64,000 nt of DNA, taken from positions 248,001-312,000 of the forward strand of contig NZ_SPQQ01000006.1 of NCBI RefSeq assembly GCF_004766045.1, read 5' to 3'. Position 1 is the stretch's first letter; every line of letters starts with the position of its first letter. A program made the position numbers and the translations under genes. Positions 45,754 through 54,755 of the stretch are shown in pieces. The notes beneath the pieces were generated by a model that saw nothing but the letters and a program-made list of their open reading frames with translations, was not told the origin of the DNA and searched no databases. The DNA is from Desulfosporosinus fructosivorans (GTDB lineage: Bacteria > Bacillota > Desulfitobacteriia > Desulfitobacteriales > Desulfitobacteriaceae).

Positions 45754-47793
45754 TTGAAAAAGAGAAGCAAACATACAGTTAGATATTTTTCGCGTGATAA
45801 GTGGGTCCATGTTGTTTTGCTTTTGATGGTCACCCTCGTGTTAGCTAGGCTAGTGACTCTACAAGTTGTTCAAGCTGCCGATCTCAAGGCAAAAGGGATT
45901 GAACGTCGAACCAGTGATACAACTCTTCGACCAGAAAGAGGCGCGATCTTTGACGCCCAAGGCAATGTCCTAGCTCAGAGCATTCCAGTTAAACAAATTT
46001 ATGCGGATCCCAAAACTTTGAGCGAATTAATCGCGGATAATGAGTTCAAAGAAACAAAAGAAGACGTTGCCAAAGCGCTTGGAACGATCTTAGACCTAAA
46101 ACCACAGGACATACTCGATAAACTCAATAAAAAAGATTTACTTTGGGTGAGTTTAGCTCATCAAGTAACCATACAAAAAGCAGATGAAATCATGGCACTC
46201 AAAATCCCTGGAGTCGGTCTAAGTGATGAGGAAAAAAGGGTCTATCCTATGGGAAGTTTTGCTGCCTCGGCACTTGGGATAGTAAATTTAGCAGGTCATG
46301 GAGTAGAAGGTGTAGAATCCTTTTATGATAAAGAGCTTTTTGGTATGCCTGGCTTTAAATCACAGGAACAAGATACAAGAGCGCGTTCTATCCTCGATGC
46401 TTTACATCAAAGCGATCCTACAAGACCTGGAAACAATATATCTTTAACTCTAGATTCAACGATACAATACTTTGTGGAACAACAACTTGACCAAATTCAA
46501 GCAGCCACCAAAGCTAATAGTGTTACGATTTTAGCGATGGATCCAATGACCGGACGGATCTTGGGCATGGGCTCCCGCCCCACATTTGATCCCACCGAGT
46601 ATGATAAATCGACACCCGATGCCCGTCGCAATCTAGCTATTGGTATGTCATATGAACCTGGCTCAACGTTTAAAATTATTACTGGTTCAGCCGCACTGGA
46701 AGAAGGGAAAATCACCCCGAATGATACGTTTGAAGATCCTGGGTTCTTAAAGATTTATCCTCGAATAATTACCAACTGGGACTCTGATCAAATGCCACAT
46801 GGTAGCCCCACGTTTACGAAAGGGATGCAGTTGTCCTCGAATGTTGTTCTGGCACAGGTCGGAATTAAATTAGGTTCAGATGACTTTTTTACATACCTAA
46901 GAGCGTTCGGATTCGGATCGAAAACAGGGGTGGATATTTCCGGAGAACAAAGTGGCTTGCTCCTTCAGCAAGACAAAATCCGAGAATTAGATTTGGCTAC
47001 GATGTCCTTTGGCCAAGCTAATTCGGTTACTCCAATCCAATTATTATCTGCCATCTCTGCAGTTGCCAACGGAGGGACGCTTTATCGACCTTATATTGTC
47101 GATAAAATAACAACACCTGATGGTCAACTTGTTCAACAACAAAAACCGACTCCCGTACGCCAAGTAATTACTAAAGCGACTGCTACGCAAATGACGGAAA
47201 TTCTGAGACAAGTTGTTGACGATGGAACAGGGCAACTGTGCAAAATCCCTGGTGTTAATGTTGCCGGTAAAACGGGAACGGCTCAGAAGGTCGACCCCAA
47301 GACCGGAGCATATTCCCAGACGGACTTCATTGCCTCATTCGTGGCATACGCCCCTGCTGAAGACCCTAAAATTGCCGTGCTAGTTATTATTGATACACCT
47401 AAAGAAGGTGAAAGTCATCAAGGTGGAACCCTAGGAGGACCTCCTGCTAAAGCTATTATTGAAGGAGCTTTACAATATTTCGGATTTCCTGTTGCCAAAA
47501 ATACTGAAAGCACTGTAACCATTTCTCCCAGTGATTCTGCAGTTAGGCCTTCCCCTAAACCAGTGATTCCTGAACGTACACCTTTAGGCGGGGAAGTTAT
47601 TGTTCCTGATCTCACAGGAATGACCATGCGCGAAGTTGGAGATGTATTGACAAAGTCAGAACTGCATTTTAATTTTAGCGGGAGTGGTTTAGTCAAGCAA
47701 CAATCACCCCAAGCTGGTAAAGCTGTGGTCAAAGGTACAACTATAGAAGTTGAGTTTTCTGCTCTAGACGCCGTAAGCCCCGTAAGTCCATAG
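45754..47793 (+). CDS. SpoVD/PBP2-like peptidoglycan transpeptidase with PASTA domain
   Basis: A 679-residue class B penicillin-binding protein: a short cytoplasmic tail and one membrane span (about 20-38), the dimerisation domain, and a transpeptidase domain with Ser304-x-x-Lys307 (PGSTFK), SSN and KTGTAQ motifs. A C-terminal PASTA domain (about 620-675, VPDLTGMTMREVG) is typical of SpoVD and Pbp2x, which build spore cortex or septal wall. The TTG start follows GAGAGAGGTG. SpoVD is favoured by the spore-forming context, but it is outside a dcw cluster. Confidence 0.88.
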   Translation: MKKRSKHTVRYFSRDKWVHVVLLLMVTLVLARLVTLQVVQAADLKAKGIERRTSDTTLRPERGAIFDAQGNVLAQSIPVKQIYADPKTLSELIADNEFKETKEDVAKALGTILDLKPQDILDKLNKKDLLWVSLAHQVTIQKADEIMALKIPGVGLSDEEKRVYPMGSFAASALGIVNLAGHGVEGVESFYDKELFGMPGFKSQEQDTRARSILDALHQSDPTRPGNNISLTLDSTIQYFVEQQLDQIQAATKANSVTILAMDPMTGRILGMGSRPTFDPTEYDKSTPDARRNLAIGMSYEPGSTFKIITGSAALEEGKITPNDTFEDPGFLKIYPRIITNWDSDQMPHGSPTFTKGMQLSSNVVLAQVGIKLGSDDFFTYLRAFGFGSKTGVDISGEQSGLLLQQDKIRELDLATMSFGQANSVTPIQLLSAISAVANGGTLYRPYIVDKITTPDGQLVQQQKPTPVRQVITKATATQMTEILRQVVDDGTGQLCKIPGVNVAGKTGTAQKVDPKTGAYSQTDFIASFVAYAPAEDPKIAVLVIIDTPKEGESHQGGTLGGPPAKAIIEGALQYFGFPVAKNTESTVTISPSDSAVRPSPKPVIPERTPLGGEVIVPDLTGMTMREVGDVLTKSELHFNFSGSGLVKQQSPQAGKAVVKGTTIEVEFSALDAVSPVSP

Positions 47794-47856
47794 AAATCAG
47801 AGGGAAGAAAAAGGCATTTGGAAATAGTGACAGTATCGGGGTATGATAGAGTAGAC

Positions 47857-47940
47857 AGCGAGTTAGCTCGCTAAAACTATCAAACTAAAGTTGAACACTT
47901 GTGAAACTCTCACCTGTAGAAGTGAGAGTCTCACGAATGG
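47857..47940. repeat. Interspersed intergenic repeat before pepV
   Basis: A GCGAGTTAGCTCGC palindrome, an AACTAAAGTTGAAC arm (shared with 1217-1227) and a GTAGAAGTGAGAGTCTCACGA block (shared with 43623-43648) occur in order. Confidence 0.5.
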
Positions 47941-47964
47941 AGCAAATAATCGGAGGAATGAAAT

Positions 47965-49368
47965 ATGCGTTTAGACCAACAGATTGATTCAATGAAAGAA
48001 GACTTAATTGCGGCTATCCAAGCTTGTATCCAAATTAAGAGTGTCAAGGATGATGAACATGGCGCGCCTGGTGCCCCTTTTGGTCCTGGAATTAAAGAGG
48101 CCTTAGAGTGGACCTTGGGCTTAGGTGAACAGTTTGGCTTTACCGTTAAAAACGTTGAAGGATACGCGGGCCATATAGAAATGGGCACGGGGGACCTTTT
48201 AGGCATATTAGGCCATATCGATGTCGTACCAGAAGGGGATGGCTGGTCAGTTCCTCCCTATAGTGGAGCGATTAAAGATGGCAAAATTTATGGGCGGGGT
48301 GCCTTAGATGACAAAGGACCGTCTTTAACAGCGCTATTCGCCATGAAAGCGATAAAGGATGCCAATATTCCTTTAAACATGAGAGTTCGCCTGATCTTAG
48401 GTACAGATGAAGAGTCTGGTTGGGCAGATATGGATTATTATCTTAAGAAAGAAGAAGTACCTAAGATCGGATTTGCTCCAGACGCCGAGTTTCCCGTGAT
48501 CCATGCAGAAAAGGGGATTCTTCATCTGGAATTGAGCAAATCTCAGGCGAAATCTTTCCCTCATCTTGTCCGTGTTCAGGGTGGAGAACGAGCAAACGTC
48601 GTTCCGGATGTTTGCGAAGTTAGCGTCAAGGGGATTGCAGGCGGAATAATTACCAATAAATTGAAGGACTTCTCTTTTCCAGAAGGCGTTAGCGCTGAGC
48701 TTGGTAGTGTAGCAATAGAAAACGAAATGAAACTTATCTTTAGAGGGGTTGGAGCGCATGGGAGTCTCCCGCAAAATGGTAAGAATGCGGTGCTTTATGC
48801 CTTACAGTTCCTGCAGACATTACCTCTGAGCTCAGAAGAACTTCACATGCTAAATTTCATTTTGACGCACCCAGGTAATGGCTTCTATGGAGAAGGTTTT
48901 GGAATCGCTTTAAGTGATGAACCCTCTGGTAAGCTTTCGCTCAATCTAGGTATTTTAGAATTAACTGCCGACAATGTTCGCTTTGTCATTGATATCCGTT
49001 ACCCAGTAACATTCAAACGGGATGATATTTTTCTACCGATTGAAAAAATAGCCCAGAGTGAAAACTTCTCCCTTAAAATTATATCTCAGCAGGATGCGCA
49101 TCACGTACCAAAAGACAGTGCTTTAGTTCAATCTTTGCTCAAAGCTTATGCTGATGTTACTGGGCTCGAACCCTTTGCTTTTGCCATTGGAGGGGGAACG
49201 TATGCTAAAGCACTCCCTCAAGGAGTCGCCTTTGGACCTGTTTTCCCAGGTGAACCTGATGGTATACATTGTCCCGATGAATACATCTCCATCGAAAACC
49301 TTCTCATAACGACCAAAGTGTATGCCCAAGCGATTCTTAACTTAGCAGCTGACCCTGAGAACAGATAG
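47965..49368 (+). CDS. pepV: M20 family dipeptidase PepV
   Basis: A 467-residue M20 metallopeptidase. The first zinc ligand is in LGHIDVVPEGDGW, the bridging Asp in GRGALDDKGP, the catalytic Glu-Glu in GTDEESGW, and the last His in PGEPDGIHCPDEY. Length fits PepV, which cleaves unbranched dipeptides including beta-Ala dipeptides. GGAGGAAT lies 7 bp before the ATG. It is monocistronic, downstream of an interspersed repeat. Confidence 0.93.
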   Translation: MRLDQQIDSMKEDLIAAIQACIQIKSVKDDEHGAPGAPFGPGIKEALEWTLGLGEQFGFTVKNVEGYAGHIEMGTGDLLGILGHIDVVPEGDGWSVPPYSGAIKDGKIYGRGALDDKGPSLTALFAMKAIKDANIPLNMRVRLILGTDEESGWADMDYYLKKEEVPKIGFAPDAEFPVIHAEKGILHLELSKSQAKSFPHLVRVQGGERANVVPDVCEVSVKGIAGGIITNKLKDFSFPEGVSAELGSVAIENEMKLIFRGVGAHGSLPQNGKNAVLYALQFLQTLPLSSEELHMLNFILTHPGNGFYGEGFGIALSDEPSGKLSLNLGILELTADNVRFVIDIRYPVTFKRDDIFLPIEKIAQSENFSLKIISQQDAHHVPKDSALVQSLLKAYADVTGLEPFAFAIGGGTYAKALPQGVAFGPVFPGEPDGIHCPDEYISIENLLITTKVYAQAILNLAADPENR

Positions 49369-49515
49369 AACCTAGAAACAAAGCACAAGCAGATGTCGTG
49401 TCTATAATAAGGCAAATCTATATTAGTTTTTGAATATTTAAACATAAGATTAGAGTTATAAGACTACTTGACTATTTCGCAATATAGAAGTATACTTTCT
49501 ATTGTTCACTTATGT

Positions 49516-49591
49516 GCGCCACTAGCTCAGCTGGTAGAGCATCCGACTCTTAATCGGCAGGTCCCTGGTTCGATCCCTGGGTGGCGCACCA
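49516..49591 (+). tRNA. tRNA-Lys (CTT)
   Basis: A 76-nt cloverleaf. GCGCCAC pairs with GTGGCGC, the D-arm is GCTCAGCTGGTAGAGC, the anticodon loop CTCTTAA gives CTT, the T-arm has GGTTCGATCC, and CCA is encoded. Accessory DNA begins within about 200 bp, so it may be the chromosomal border of the island. Confidence 0.95.
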
Positions 49592-49605
49592 ATATTAACA
49601 TTACT

Positions 49606-49631
49606 CCCGCAAGCGATTGCGGGTTTTTGTT
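49606..49631 (+). terminator. Terminator after tRNA-Lys
   Basis: CCCGCAA pairs with TTGCGGG over 4 nt and is followed by TTTTTGTTTT. Confidence 0.85.
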
Positions 49632-49751
49632 TTATACAGTGGTTGCATAAAAGTTGCTTTTGGGGATATTTTGGGGACAAGAGTAGCAAAAGGATCCCTA
49701 AAAGGACTTAAATAAAGGTAAGCACTTAATATACGGGTGCATAGAAAATCA

Positions 49752-49786
49752 AACGCCGGTACGACTTCAACTCATACCGGCGTTTG
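49752..49786. terminator. Hairpin at the 3' end of the IS66 remnant
   Basis: AAACGCCGGTA pairs perfectly with TACCGGCGTTT across 13 nt, 11 bp beyond the transposase stop. Confidence 0.45.
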
Positions 49787-49796
49787 CGTTATAAAA

Positions 49797-50130
49797 TTAT
49801 TGTCTTGTGTTGAGGCAGTAGTTCGGAAGCTTTTCCGACCAGGGCATAAAGTCATTAATTAGCGATGGATCGGACTTAATGTCTGCGCCCGGAATCTTGC
49901 TGAGGATATGAACCAGATACATGTAAACATTAAGTTTATTCGCCTTCGCCGTCTCCACAATGCTGTAAATGACAGCGCTGGCTTTGGCACCTTTGGTCGT
50001 ATCAGAGAATAGCCAACCTCGCCTTCCTACGACAAATGGTCGGATCGCGTTCTCAGCCCGGTTGTTAGACAACTCAATACGACCATCTTCAAGAAAAGCG
50101 TATAACGAAGTTTTTTGGTTGTCTAACCGT
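49797..50130 (-). pseudogene. IS66 transposase (TnpC), C-terminal fragment
   Basis: Read on the minus strand, this is the last 110 or so residues of an IS66-type DDE transposase. The motif SNNRAENAIRPFVVGRRGW includes the catalytic Glu region, followed by KASAVIYSIVETAKAN and the conserved PYMYL-like end. Upstream the frame continues only to about NQKTSLYAFLEDGRI and then hits a stop at about 50135. The front 75 percent of the gene is missing through a deletion that joins it to the tnpB fragment. The transposase cannot be functional. Confidence 0.85.
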
Positions 50131-50364
50131 TATGTTTCTTACATCAGTGGGATCTCTTGGCCATTTAAATCGGGCTCCCGCCCCGTCTAATCTTTTGTAG
50201 TAGAGTACAAAACCGTTTCTATCCCAGCTAAGGCCTTTTAGACGATTGCGGGCCCGATTAAAGAACAGGAAAAGATAGTTTCCAAACGGATCCATGTTGA
50301 ATTCCTGTTTGACGATGATGGCCAGGCCGTCAACAGCTCGCCGTAGGTCTGTCACTCCACAAGC
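50128..50364 (-). pseudogene. IS66 accessory protein TnpB, main fragment interrupted by the RIT element
   Basis: On the minus strand it encodes CGVTDLRRAVDGLAIIVKQE then LDPFGNYLFLFF-like and NGFVLYYKRLDGAGARFKWP, the signature of IS66 TnpB. The N-terminal 14 codons lie 3.46 kb away at 53823-53865, beyond the recombinase element. Joining the two pieces over a shared AAGC (plus strand) restores MLKDIMNYDGIYLACGVTDL. The 3' end is fused by deletion to the tnpC remnant. Confidence 0.85.
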
Positions 50365-50395
50365 GATGCTATACCGAAATCGGTATAGCATCGCT
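50362..50395. repeat. Perfect hairpin at the left end of the RIT element
   Basis: AGCGATGCTATACCGA (50362-50377) and its exact complement (50380-50395) flank a 2-nt centre. It contains two opposed copies of the CTATACCGA unit and has no equivalent outside the right repeat. Confidence 0.85.
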
Positions 50396-50424
50396 TATAC
50401 CGAAAAAATTACTATACCGAAATT
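50393..50424 (+). repeat. Left terminal inverted repeat of the RIT element
   Basis: It begins GCTTATACCGAAAAAATTAC and matches the complement of 53795-53826 at 31 of 32 positions. Two TATACCGAAA units lie in direct orientation within it. A further inverted unit is at 50460-50475. Confidence 0.9.
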
Positions 50425-50541
50425 TTGGTAGCAACTTTTATATTCCAGCTTTCATAATAAAAATTTCGGTATAGTTTTCTTATATTTTTGGATGATTTTT
50501 GAGAACCTAACCTTATCATTATTGATTAGGAGGTACTCAAA

Positions 50542-51765
50542 ATGAAATCCAAGAAGCCATTGAATGAACTAATTGCGATGATTTTAGATGAAATGGAAAA
50601 TGCGCAATTCAGTGAGGAAACCCGCCGTCAATACAGAGATGTATACAGACGGCTACAGAAACTAGCTAATGCCAGACAAGAAATGTTTTACAACAACCAA
50701 ATGGGACAGGCATTTATTGAAGATTGCAATTATGTTGGCACTGACGAGTTTAGCCATCATAGATTCTATTTTCATAAACGATGTGTGCATATATTGGAGA
50801 TTCTGGTTTATACAGGTCTTGTCGATTGGTCCCAATGTTCATCTAATGAAAGCAGGCATTCCTTCGGTGTTCCTCTCTTTGATACCATTTATGCCGATTA
50901 CATTATGTTCTTAAAAGAGGAAGGGATGAAACCAAGCACTATCTGTACTTACAGCAGGACTGTTGCCTATTTCCTGAATTATATTGAAACAAAAGGTTAT
51001 AAATCCATTGAGGATTTACGTCCTGGTGATGTGACAGATTTTATGTTAGCTATGTGCAAGGAACATTGGAATCCCAAATGTCTGGGATCATATATTTCAG
51101 GAATGAAGAAGCTCTTAACCATGTCCAAAACAAGTAGTGCATTCATAAGAGAGCTTCCTTCCTATATGCCACGGAAGAAAGATATCATTGAAGTTTATAG
51201 TGATAAGGAGCATGAACAGCTTATAAATCACCTAGGCAAGGCCGATATTTCCAAAAGGGATAAAGCAATTTGCCTACTGTCAATAGAGACCGGACTAAGG
51301 GCGATAGATATCAGCAATCTTAAACTTGACGATGTTGATTGGAAGAATGAAGTCATGTATTTGGTACAGGAAAAAACCAGCCATGCCATAAACATTCCTC
51401 TCAGGTCTTCCTACGGCAATGCAATGGCTGATTATCTGCTGGATGAACGTCCGGATTCTTCTTCAAAGTATATTTTTCTTCATCGAAAAGCTCCATTTGA
51501 CAAAATAAATTCGCATACCTGTATTTTCAGCATTCTCAAGAAGGCAGTCAGGAATGCAGGCATTGAAAAGAACGGCCGAATTAATGGGACGCGCATGATG
51601 CGTCACAATGCAGCTTCCCGTATGGTACGCAAGGGAATTCCACTTCCTGTAATAGCAGAAGTTCTTGGACATTCAGATCCCAACAGTACCCTGGCTTATA
51701 TTTCAACAGATGGAGAAAGACTTTCCGAATGTACCCTTCCTCTTCCAAGAGGTGCTTATGAATAA
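50542..51765 (+). CDS. RIT tyrosine recombinase A
   Basis: A 407-residue tyrosine recombinase. The core-binding SAM-like domain spans about 115-215 (PSTICTYSRTVAYFLNYIE), and the catalytic domain about 225-395 with Arg in ETGLRAIDISNL, MRHNAASRMV with the second Arg, LGHSDPNSTLAYIS with His and nucleophile Tyr. An N-terminal 110-residue extension is typical of the first gene of a trio. GATTAGGAGGT precedes the ATG. Its end overlaps the next gene by 8 bp. Confidence 0.9.
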   Translation: MKSKKPLNELIAMILDEMENAQFSEETRRQYRDVYRRLQKLANARQEMFYNNQMGQAFIEDCNYVGTDEFSHHRFYFHKRCVHILEILVYTGLVDWSQCSSNESRHSFGVPLFDTIYADYIMFLKEEGMKPSTICTYSRTVAYFLNYIETKGYKSIEDLRPGDVTDFMLAMCKEHWNPKCLGSYISGMKKLLTMSKTSSAFIRELPSYMPRKKDIIEVYSDKEHEQLINHLGKADISKRDKAICLLSIETGLRAIDISNLKLDDVDWKNEVMYLVQEKTSHAINIPLRSSYGNAMADYLLDERPDSSSKYIFLHRKAPFDKINSHTCIFSILKKAVRNAGIEKNGRINGTRMMRHNAASRMVRKGIPLPVIAEVLGHSDPNSTLAYISTDGERLSECTLPLPRGAYE

Positions 51766-52723
51766 TTGTAAATCGATTGATATTTTAGCAGAAGACTTTC
51801 TTGCATACAAACGTGGTATCGGCTACCAATATATCACATCAGAAATATATATGAACGGATTTGTAAAATATATCCTGCTAAATTATCCGAATGTAAAGAT
51901 TCCGAATAAAGATGTTATCCGTACGTATCTGGATACAAAAAAAGATTATCCAGGTGCTCTATATGGATTAACAGCGGTCTTGAGAGAATTCAGTAGGTAC
52001 TTACTCAATCAAGGATATGAAAATGTATATGTGATTCCTCCGAAGCGAATGCCAAAGCTATGCCCAGAACCGCCTTATTTTTTCACAGAGGATGAGATAT
52101 TCCTCTTTTTAATCGCCTGTGATTCTGTCAAAACTAATCGATCATTTAAAGGCCGCGAATGCGTTCTTCCTGCATTGTTCAGGATTTTATATTGTTGTGG
52201 ACTCAGGTGCAAGGAAGTACGTAAGTTATTATGCAGTGATGTACATCTTTCCGAGAACTACATTGACATCCTGCAGTCAAAGGGAGCTAAAAGTAGAAGA
52301 CTCTTCATCAGTTGGGAACTGTCAGATTACCTAGAAGGGTATAACCAGAAGATAGAAAACGTATTTCCTGGCAGGACATATTTTTTCCCAAGATCCCAGA
52401 CCGATTATTATACTGCAGGATTCATCTCCGAAAATTTCAAACGTCATTGGAGACAGGCATTCCCTGATTGGGACTGTGGGATATCACGACCAAGGGCATA
52501 TGACTTTCGCCATCATTTCGTCTGGGCAAATTTAAACCGCTGGGCAAAAGAAGGGACGGATATGAATGCCATGCTTCCATATCTTGTACGGTACATGGGT
52601 CATCAGCATCTTAGCTGCACCCTGTATTACTTCCGCTTCGTCCCGGAATTTTTCCCTGTATTCACAAAACTGTCAGAATCCCTGGAAGACATACTGCCGG
52701 AGGTGCCTCATGAAGAAGAATGA
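51758..52723 (+). CDS. RIT tyrosine recombinase B
   Basis: A 321-residue tyrosine recombinase. Catalytic motifs are CCGLRCKEVRKL (first Arg), YDFRHHFVWANL (second Arg and His), and MGHQHLSCTLYYFRF (His and Tyr). The ATG at 51758 follows AAGAGGTG and overlaps recombinase A by 8 bp; a longer frame from 51665 would overlap far more. It overlaps recombinase C by 14 bp. Such tight overlaps suggest that the three proteins are made together and act as a complex. Confidence 0.9.
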   Translation: MNNCKSIDILAEDFLAYKRGIGYQYITSEIYMNGFVKYILLNYPNVKIPNKDVIRTYLDTKKDYPGALYGLTAVLREFSRYLLNQGYENVYVIPPKRMPKLCPEPPYFFTEDEIFLFLIACDSVKTNRSFKGRECVLPALFRILYCCGLRCKEVRKLLCSDVHLSENYIDILQSKGAKSRRLFISWELSDYLEGYNQKIENVFPGRTYFFPRSQTDYYTAGFISENFKRHWRQAFPDWDCGISRPRAYDFRHHFVWANLNRWAKEGTDMNAMLPYLVRYMGHQHLSCTLYYFRFVPEFFPVFTKLSESLEDILPEVPHEEE

Positions 52724-53735
52724 TATCGACAGTAGCCAGTTTTTCTGGAACACCGCGATGGATTATGTCAGACATTATTTAACTGATATACGGAAAGCCA
52801 GCGGCAATACTATTTCAGCATACAGAACTGCATTGAACCATTATATTGGCTACCTGGAAAAACAAAAACAATACAACCGTAAGGACATCACTTTTAAGGA
52901 ATTTAACCGTAGAAATGTAAAGGAATACATGAATTGGATGCTGAATGACCAGCTGCTTGCACCAAAAACATGTAATTTGAGGTTGACTGCTGTGCATTCC
53001 CTGATGGAATATGCCTCACAAGAGAGCTTTGAACTAACAGCATATTATCTGGAAGTATGTAGTGTTAAAGCAGTTAAGACACCTAGAAAGCCTATTGAGT
53101 ATTTTGAAAGAACAGAAATGACTGCGTTGATGTCAGCACCTGATACGCGGAAAAAATCGGAGCGCAGAAATCAGATGATCCTGATTTTTCTGTATGATAC
53201 GGCGACAAGGGTATCTGAGATGCTGGATGTGACAATCCGGGATATTCACATGAATATAGAACCATCCTATGTCACTATCTGCGGAAAAGGACGTAAGTAC
53301 AGGAACCTTCCATTGATGCCGAAGACAAAAAAGCATTTAAAGTGTTATCTCCATGAATTTCATGAAGATACGAAGCCAGATGCACCGCTTTTTTATGCAA
53401 CAACACATGGTGAGAAACATCATCTTTCGATGGATACGGTAGAGAAAATGTTAAAACGCTATGCAGTAAAATGTATATCAAATGGAACGAAGATGCCATC
53501 AAATGTCTATTGCCATATGATTCGAAAAACGAGAGCCATGGATTTGTATCAACAGGGGATTCCATTGACACATATACAACAGCTGTTAGGACATGAGAAT
53601 ATTTCAACCACCTCTGGATTCTATGCATTTGCAACACTTGATACCTTAGCAAAGTCATTGGAAAAGGCTAATGAGAGCCAGACAGATAAAAAGTGGAAAG
53701 ATAAAAAGGTGATGCAAAAACTCTATTGCCTGTAA
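52710..53735 (+). CDS. RIT tyrosine recombinase C
   Basis: A 341-residue tyrosine recombinase with core-binding domain (about 15-105, ASGNTISAYRTALNHYIGYLE) and catalytic motifs DTATRVSEMLDV, HMIRKTRAMDLYQQG and LGHENISTTSGFYAFA. The ATG at 52710 follows CGGAGGTG. The ORF upstream of it overlaps recombinase B and is not coding. It ends about 15 bp before the first inner CTATACCGAAAT unit of the right end. Confidence 0.9.
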   Translation: MKKNDIDSSQFFWNTAMDYVRHYLTDIRKASGNTISAYRTALNHYIGYLEKQKQYNRKDITFKEFNRRNVKEYMNWMLNDQLLAPKTCNLRLTAVHSLMEYASQESFELTAYYLEVCSVKAVKTPRKPIEYFERTEMTALMSAPDTRKKSERRNQMILIFLYDTATRVSEMLDVTIRDIHMNIEPSYVTICGKGRKYRNLPLMPKTKKHLKCYLHEFHEDTKPDAPLFYATTHGEKHHLSMDTVEKMLKRYAVKCISNGTKMPSNVYCHMIRKTRAMDLYQQGIPLTHIQQLLGHENISTTSGFYAFATLDTLAKSLEKANESQTDKKWKDKKVMQKLYCL

Positions 53736-53794
53736 TCATCGAATGCTATACCGAAATTTTTGCTAAGAAACCAATAGAATGGTACTTTCAACAT

Positions 53795-53826
53795 AATTTC
53801 GGTATAGTTATTTTTTCGGTATAAGC
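53795..53826 (-). repeat. Right terminal inverted repeat of the RIT element
   Basis: The complement of 50393-50424 with one mismatch. A further direct unit CTATACCGAAATTTTT lies inside at about 53748-53763. Confidence 0.9.
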
Positions 53827-53865
53827 CAGATAAATGCCGTCATAGTTCATGATATCCTTTAGCAT
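53823..53865 (-). pseudogene. IS66 TnpB, N-terminal fragment
   Basis: On the minus strand the 14 codons from the ATG at 53865 encode MLKDIMNYDGIYLA and end at the RIT boundary. The ATG overlaps the tnpA stop (ATGCTAA), the usual IS66 coupling. Confidence 0.8.
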
Positions 53866-54104
53866 ACGGTATCCACGATTTTAAGTACGTCTGCAAGCAA
53901 TGAAGGACTAAACCCGGTTTCAACACAAATTACCCATTTACCGCACTTAAGCCTGACTTCGCTCGCGGAACGTTCCTCGTTTACCATCGTTACATTAGCC
54001 CACTGCTGCGGTTCATGTTGGCGTTCCCGGTTGAGCTTAGTAGCCCAGGTAACATACCGACTATATTGAATACCCTTTGCTTCGCACCACACCTTTGCGG
54101 TCAT
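53859..54104 (-). CDS. IS66 accessory protein TnpA-like
   Basis: An 81-residue reading beginning MTAKVWCEAKGIQYSRYVTW, the helix-turn-helix part of IS66 Orf1. In full-length members this is preceded by about 15 residues (CRASG just before is visible in frame upstream, then a stop), so the gene's 5' end is probably truncated or frameshifted. The stop overlaps the tnpB ATG. Together with the tnpB pieces and tnpC tail it marks a single decayed IS66 copy. Confidence 0.65.
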   Translation of the reverse strand: MTAKVWCEAKGIQYSRYVTWATKLNRERQHEPQQWANVTMVNEERSASEVRLKCGKWVICVETGFSPSLLADVLKIVDTVC

Positions 54105-54626
54105 TCCACTGGCCCTGCATTCACGACAACCAGAGTTTTAAGACGAAAAGAGAAGCGCCGAGGGAATCCTCAGCGCTTTATCTGACTGATTTTAGAATAA
54201 TATTACCAAGCGGGGTAACTGCTCTTACTTTACCTTTCGGAGGTAATGTCTGTAAATATCAAGCGTTCTACTACTCTTTTTGGTATGGCCTAGAAGAACT
54301 GCTGGAAAACGGCGAAAATGGGATATCCATAGCGCTACATCCGTTCAGATACAAGTGTGGGGTACGGATTTTGTTGTTGTGCCGGTAACGTCTGGTTTAC
54401 TCAGCCAATAAGATAAATATCATAAATACAAATGAAATTAAACGTGCTTTTATCGCTGAAAGGCCATACGAACTCATAAATAATTTAATCGTTGGCACAA
54501 ATTTCATATGAAAATTTTCAAATGTGGAAAAAATTATAAAGGTTTTTCATAAAGACAACGCTCGTCGCCGTCAACCTCGCTATGTAAGACACGTCCTGGC
54601 TTTTGTCTGCGATTTCGATAGACTAA
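54105..54626. other. Region of degenerate mobile-element sequence
   Basis: No intact gene is supported. A short hairpin (GCGCCGAGG..CCTCAGCGC) is at about 54153-54177. An open frame around 54250-54388 gives SFWYGLEELLENGENGI, which I do not recognise. The exact outer end of the IS66 copy could not be fixed. Confidence 0.3.
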
Positions 54627-54755
54627 CGTTTGACAGTTATACTGAATGAAAATTGCTATATGGTCTGTCTTAATGAAGAGGAAGCGAAACGCGATAAAGC
54701 GGTTCAAAAACATATTGAGGAAGAAATGGCCCATTGGGCCAAATGTAAAGTTTGA
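54627..54755 (+). pseudogene. IS1634-like transposase fragment
   Basis: A 42-codon frame between stops reads NCYMVCLNEEEAKRDKAV, then HIEEEMAHW. It resembles the F/YVVCYNPxxAEKD segment of IS1634-family transposases. No start codon context and no flanking domain remain, so it is a scrap of a larger gene. The assignment rests on one motif. Confidence 0.35.

Larger units (their letters stand above)
50361..53826 (+). mobile_element. RIT-type element: three tyrosine recombinases between inverted repeats
   Basis: Three overlapping recombinase genes in one direction are flanked by 32-bp inverted repeats (50393-50424 and 53795-53826; 31 of 32 positions match). AAGC is present at both outer edges (50361-50364 and 53823-53826) and only once in the rebuilt tnpB target. 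Repeated CTATACCGAAAT units near both ends look like recombinase sites. The left end carries an extra perfect hairpin (50362-50395) outside the repeat. The organisation matches published recombinase-in-trio elements. There is no cargo gene. Confidence 0.85.

Noticed and set aside
49700..54260. Exact terminal repeats of the IS66 element
   Set aside because: GTAAG-like ends could be proposed on both sides, but the arms match poorly and no 8-bp target duplication was found.
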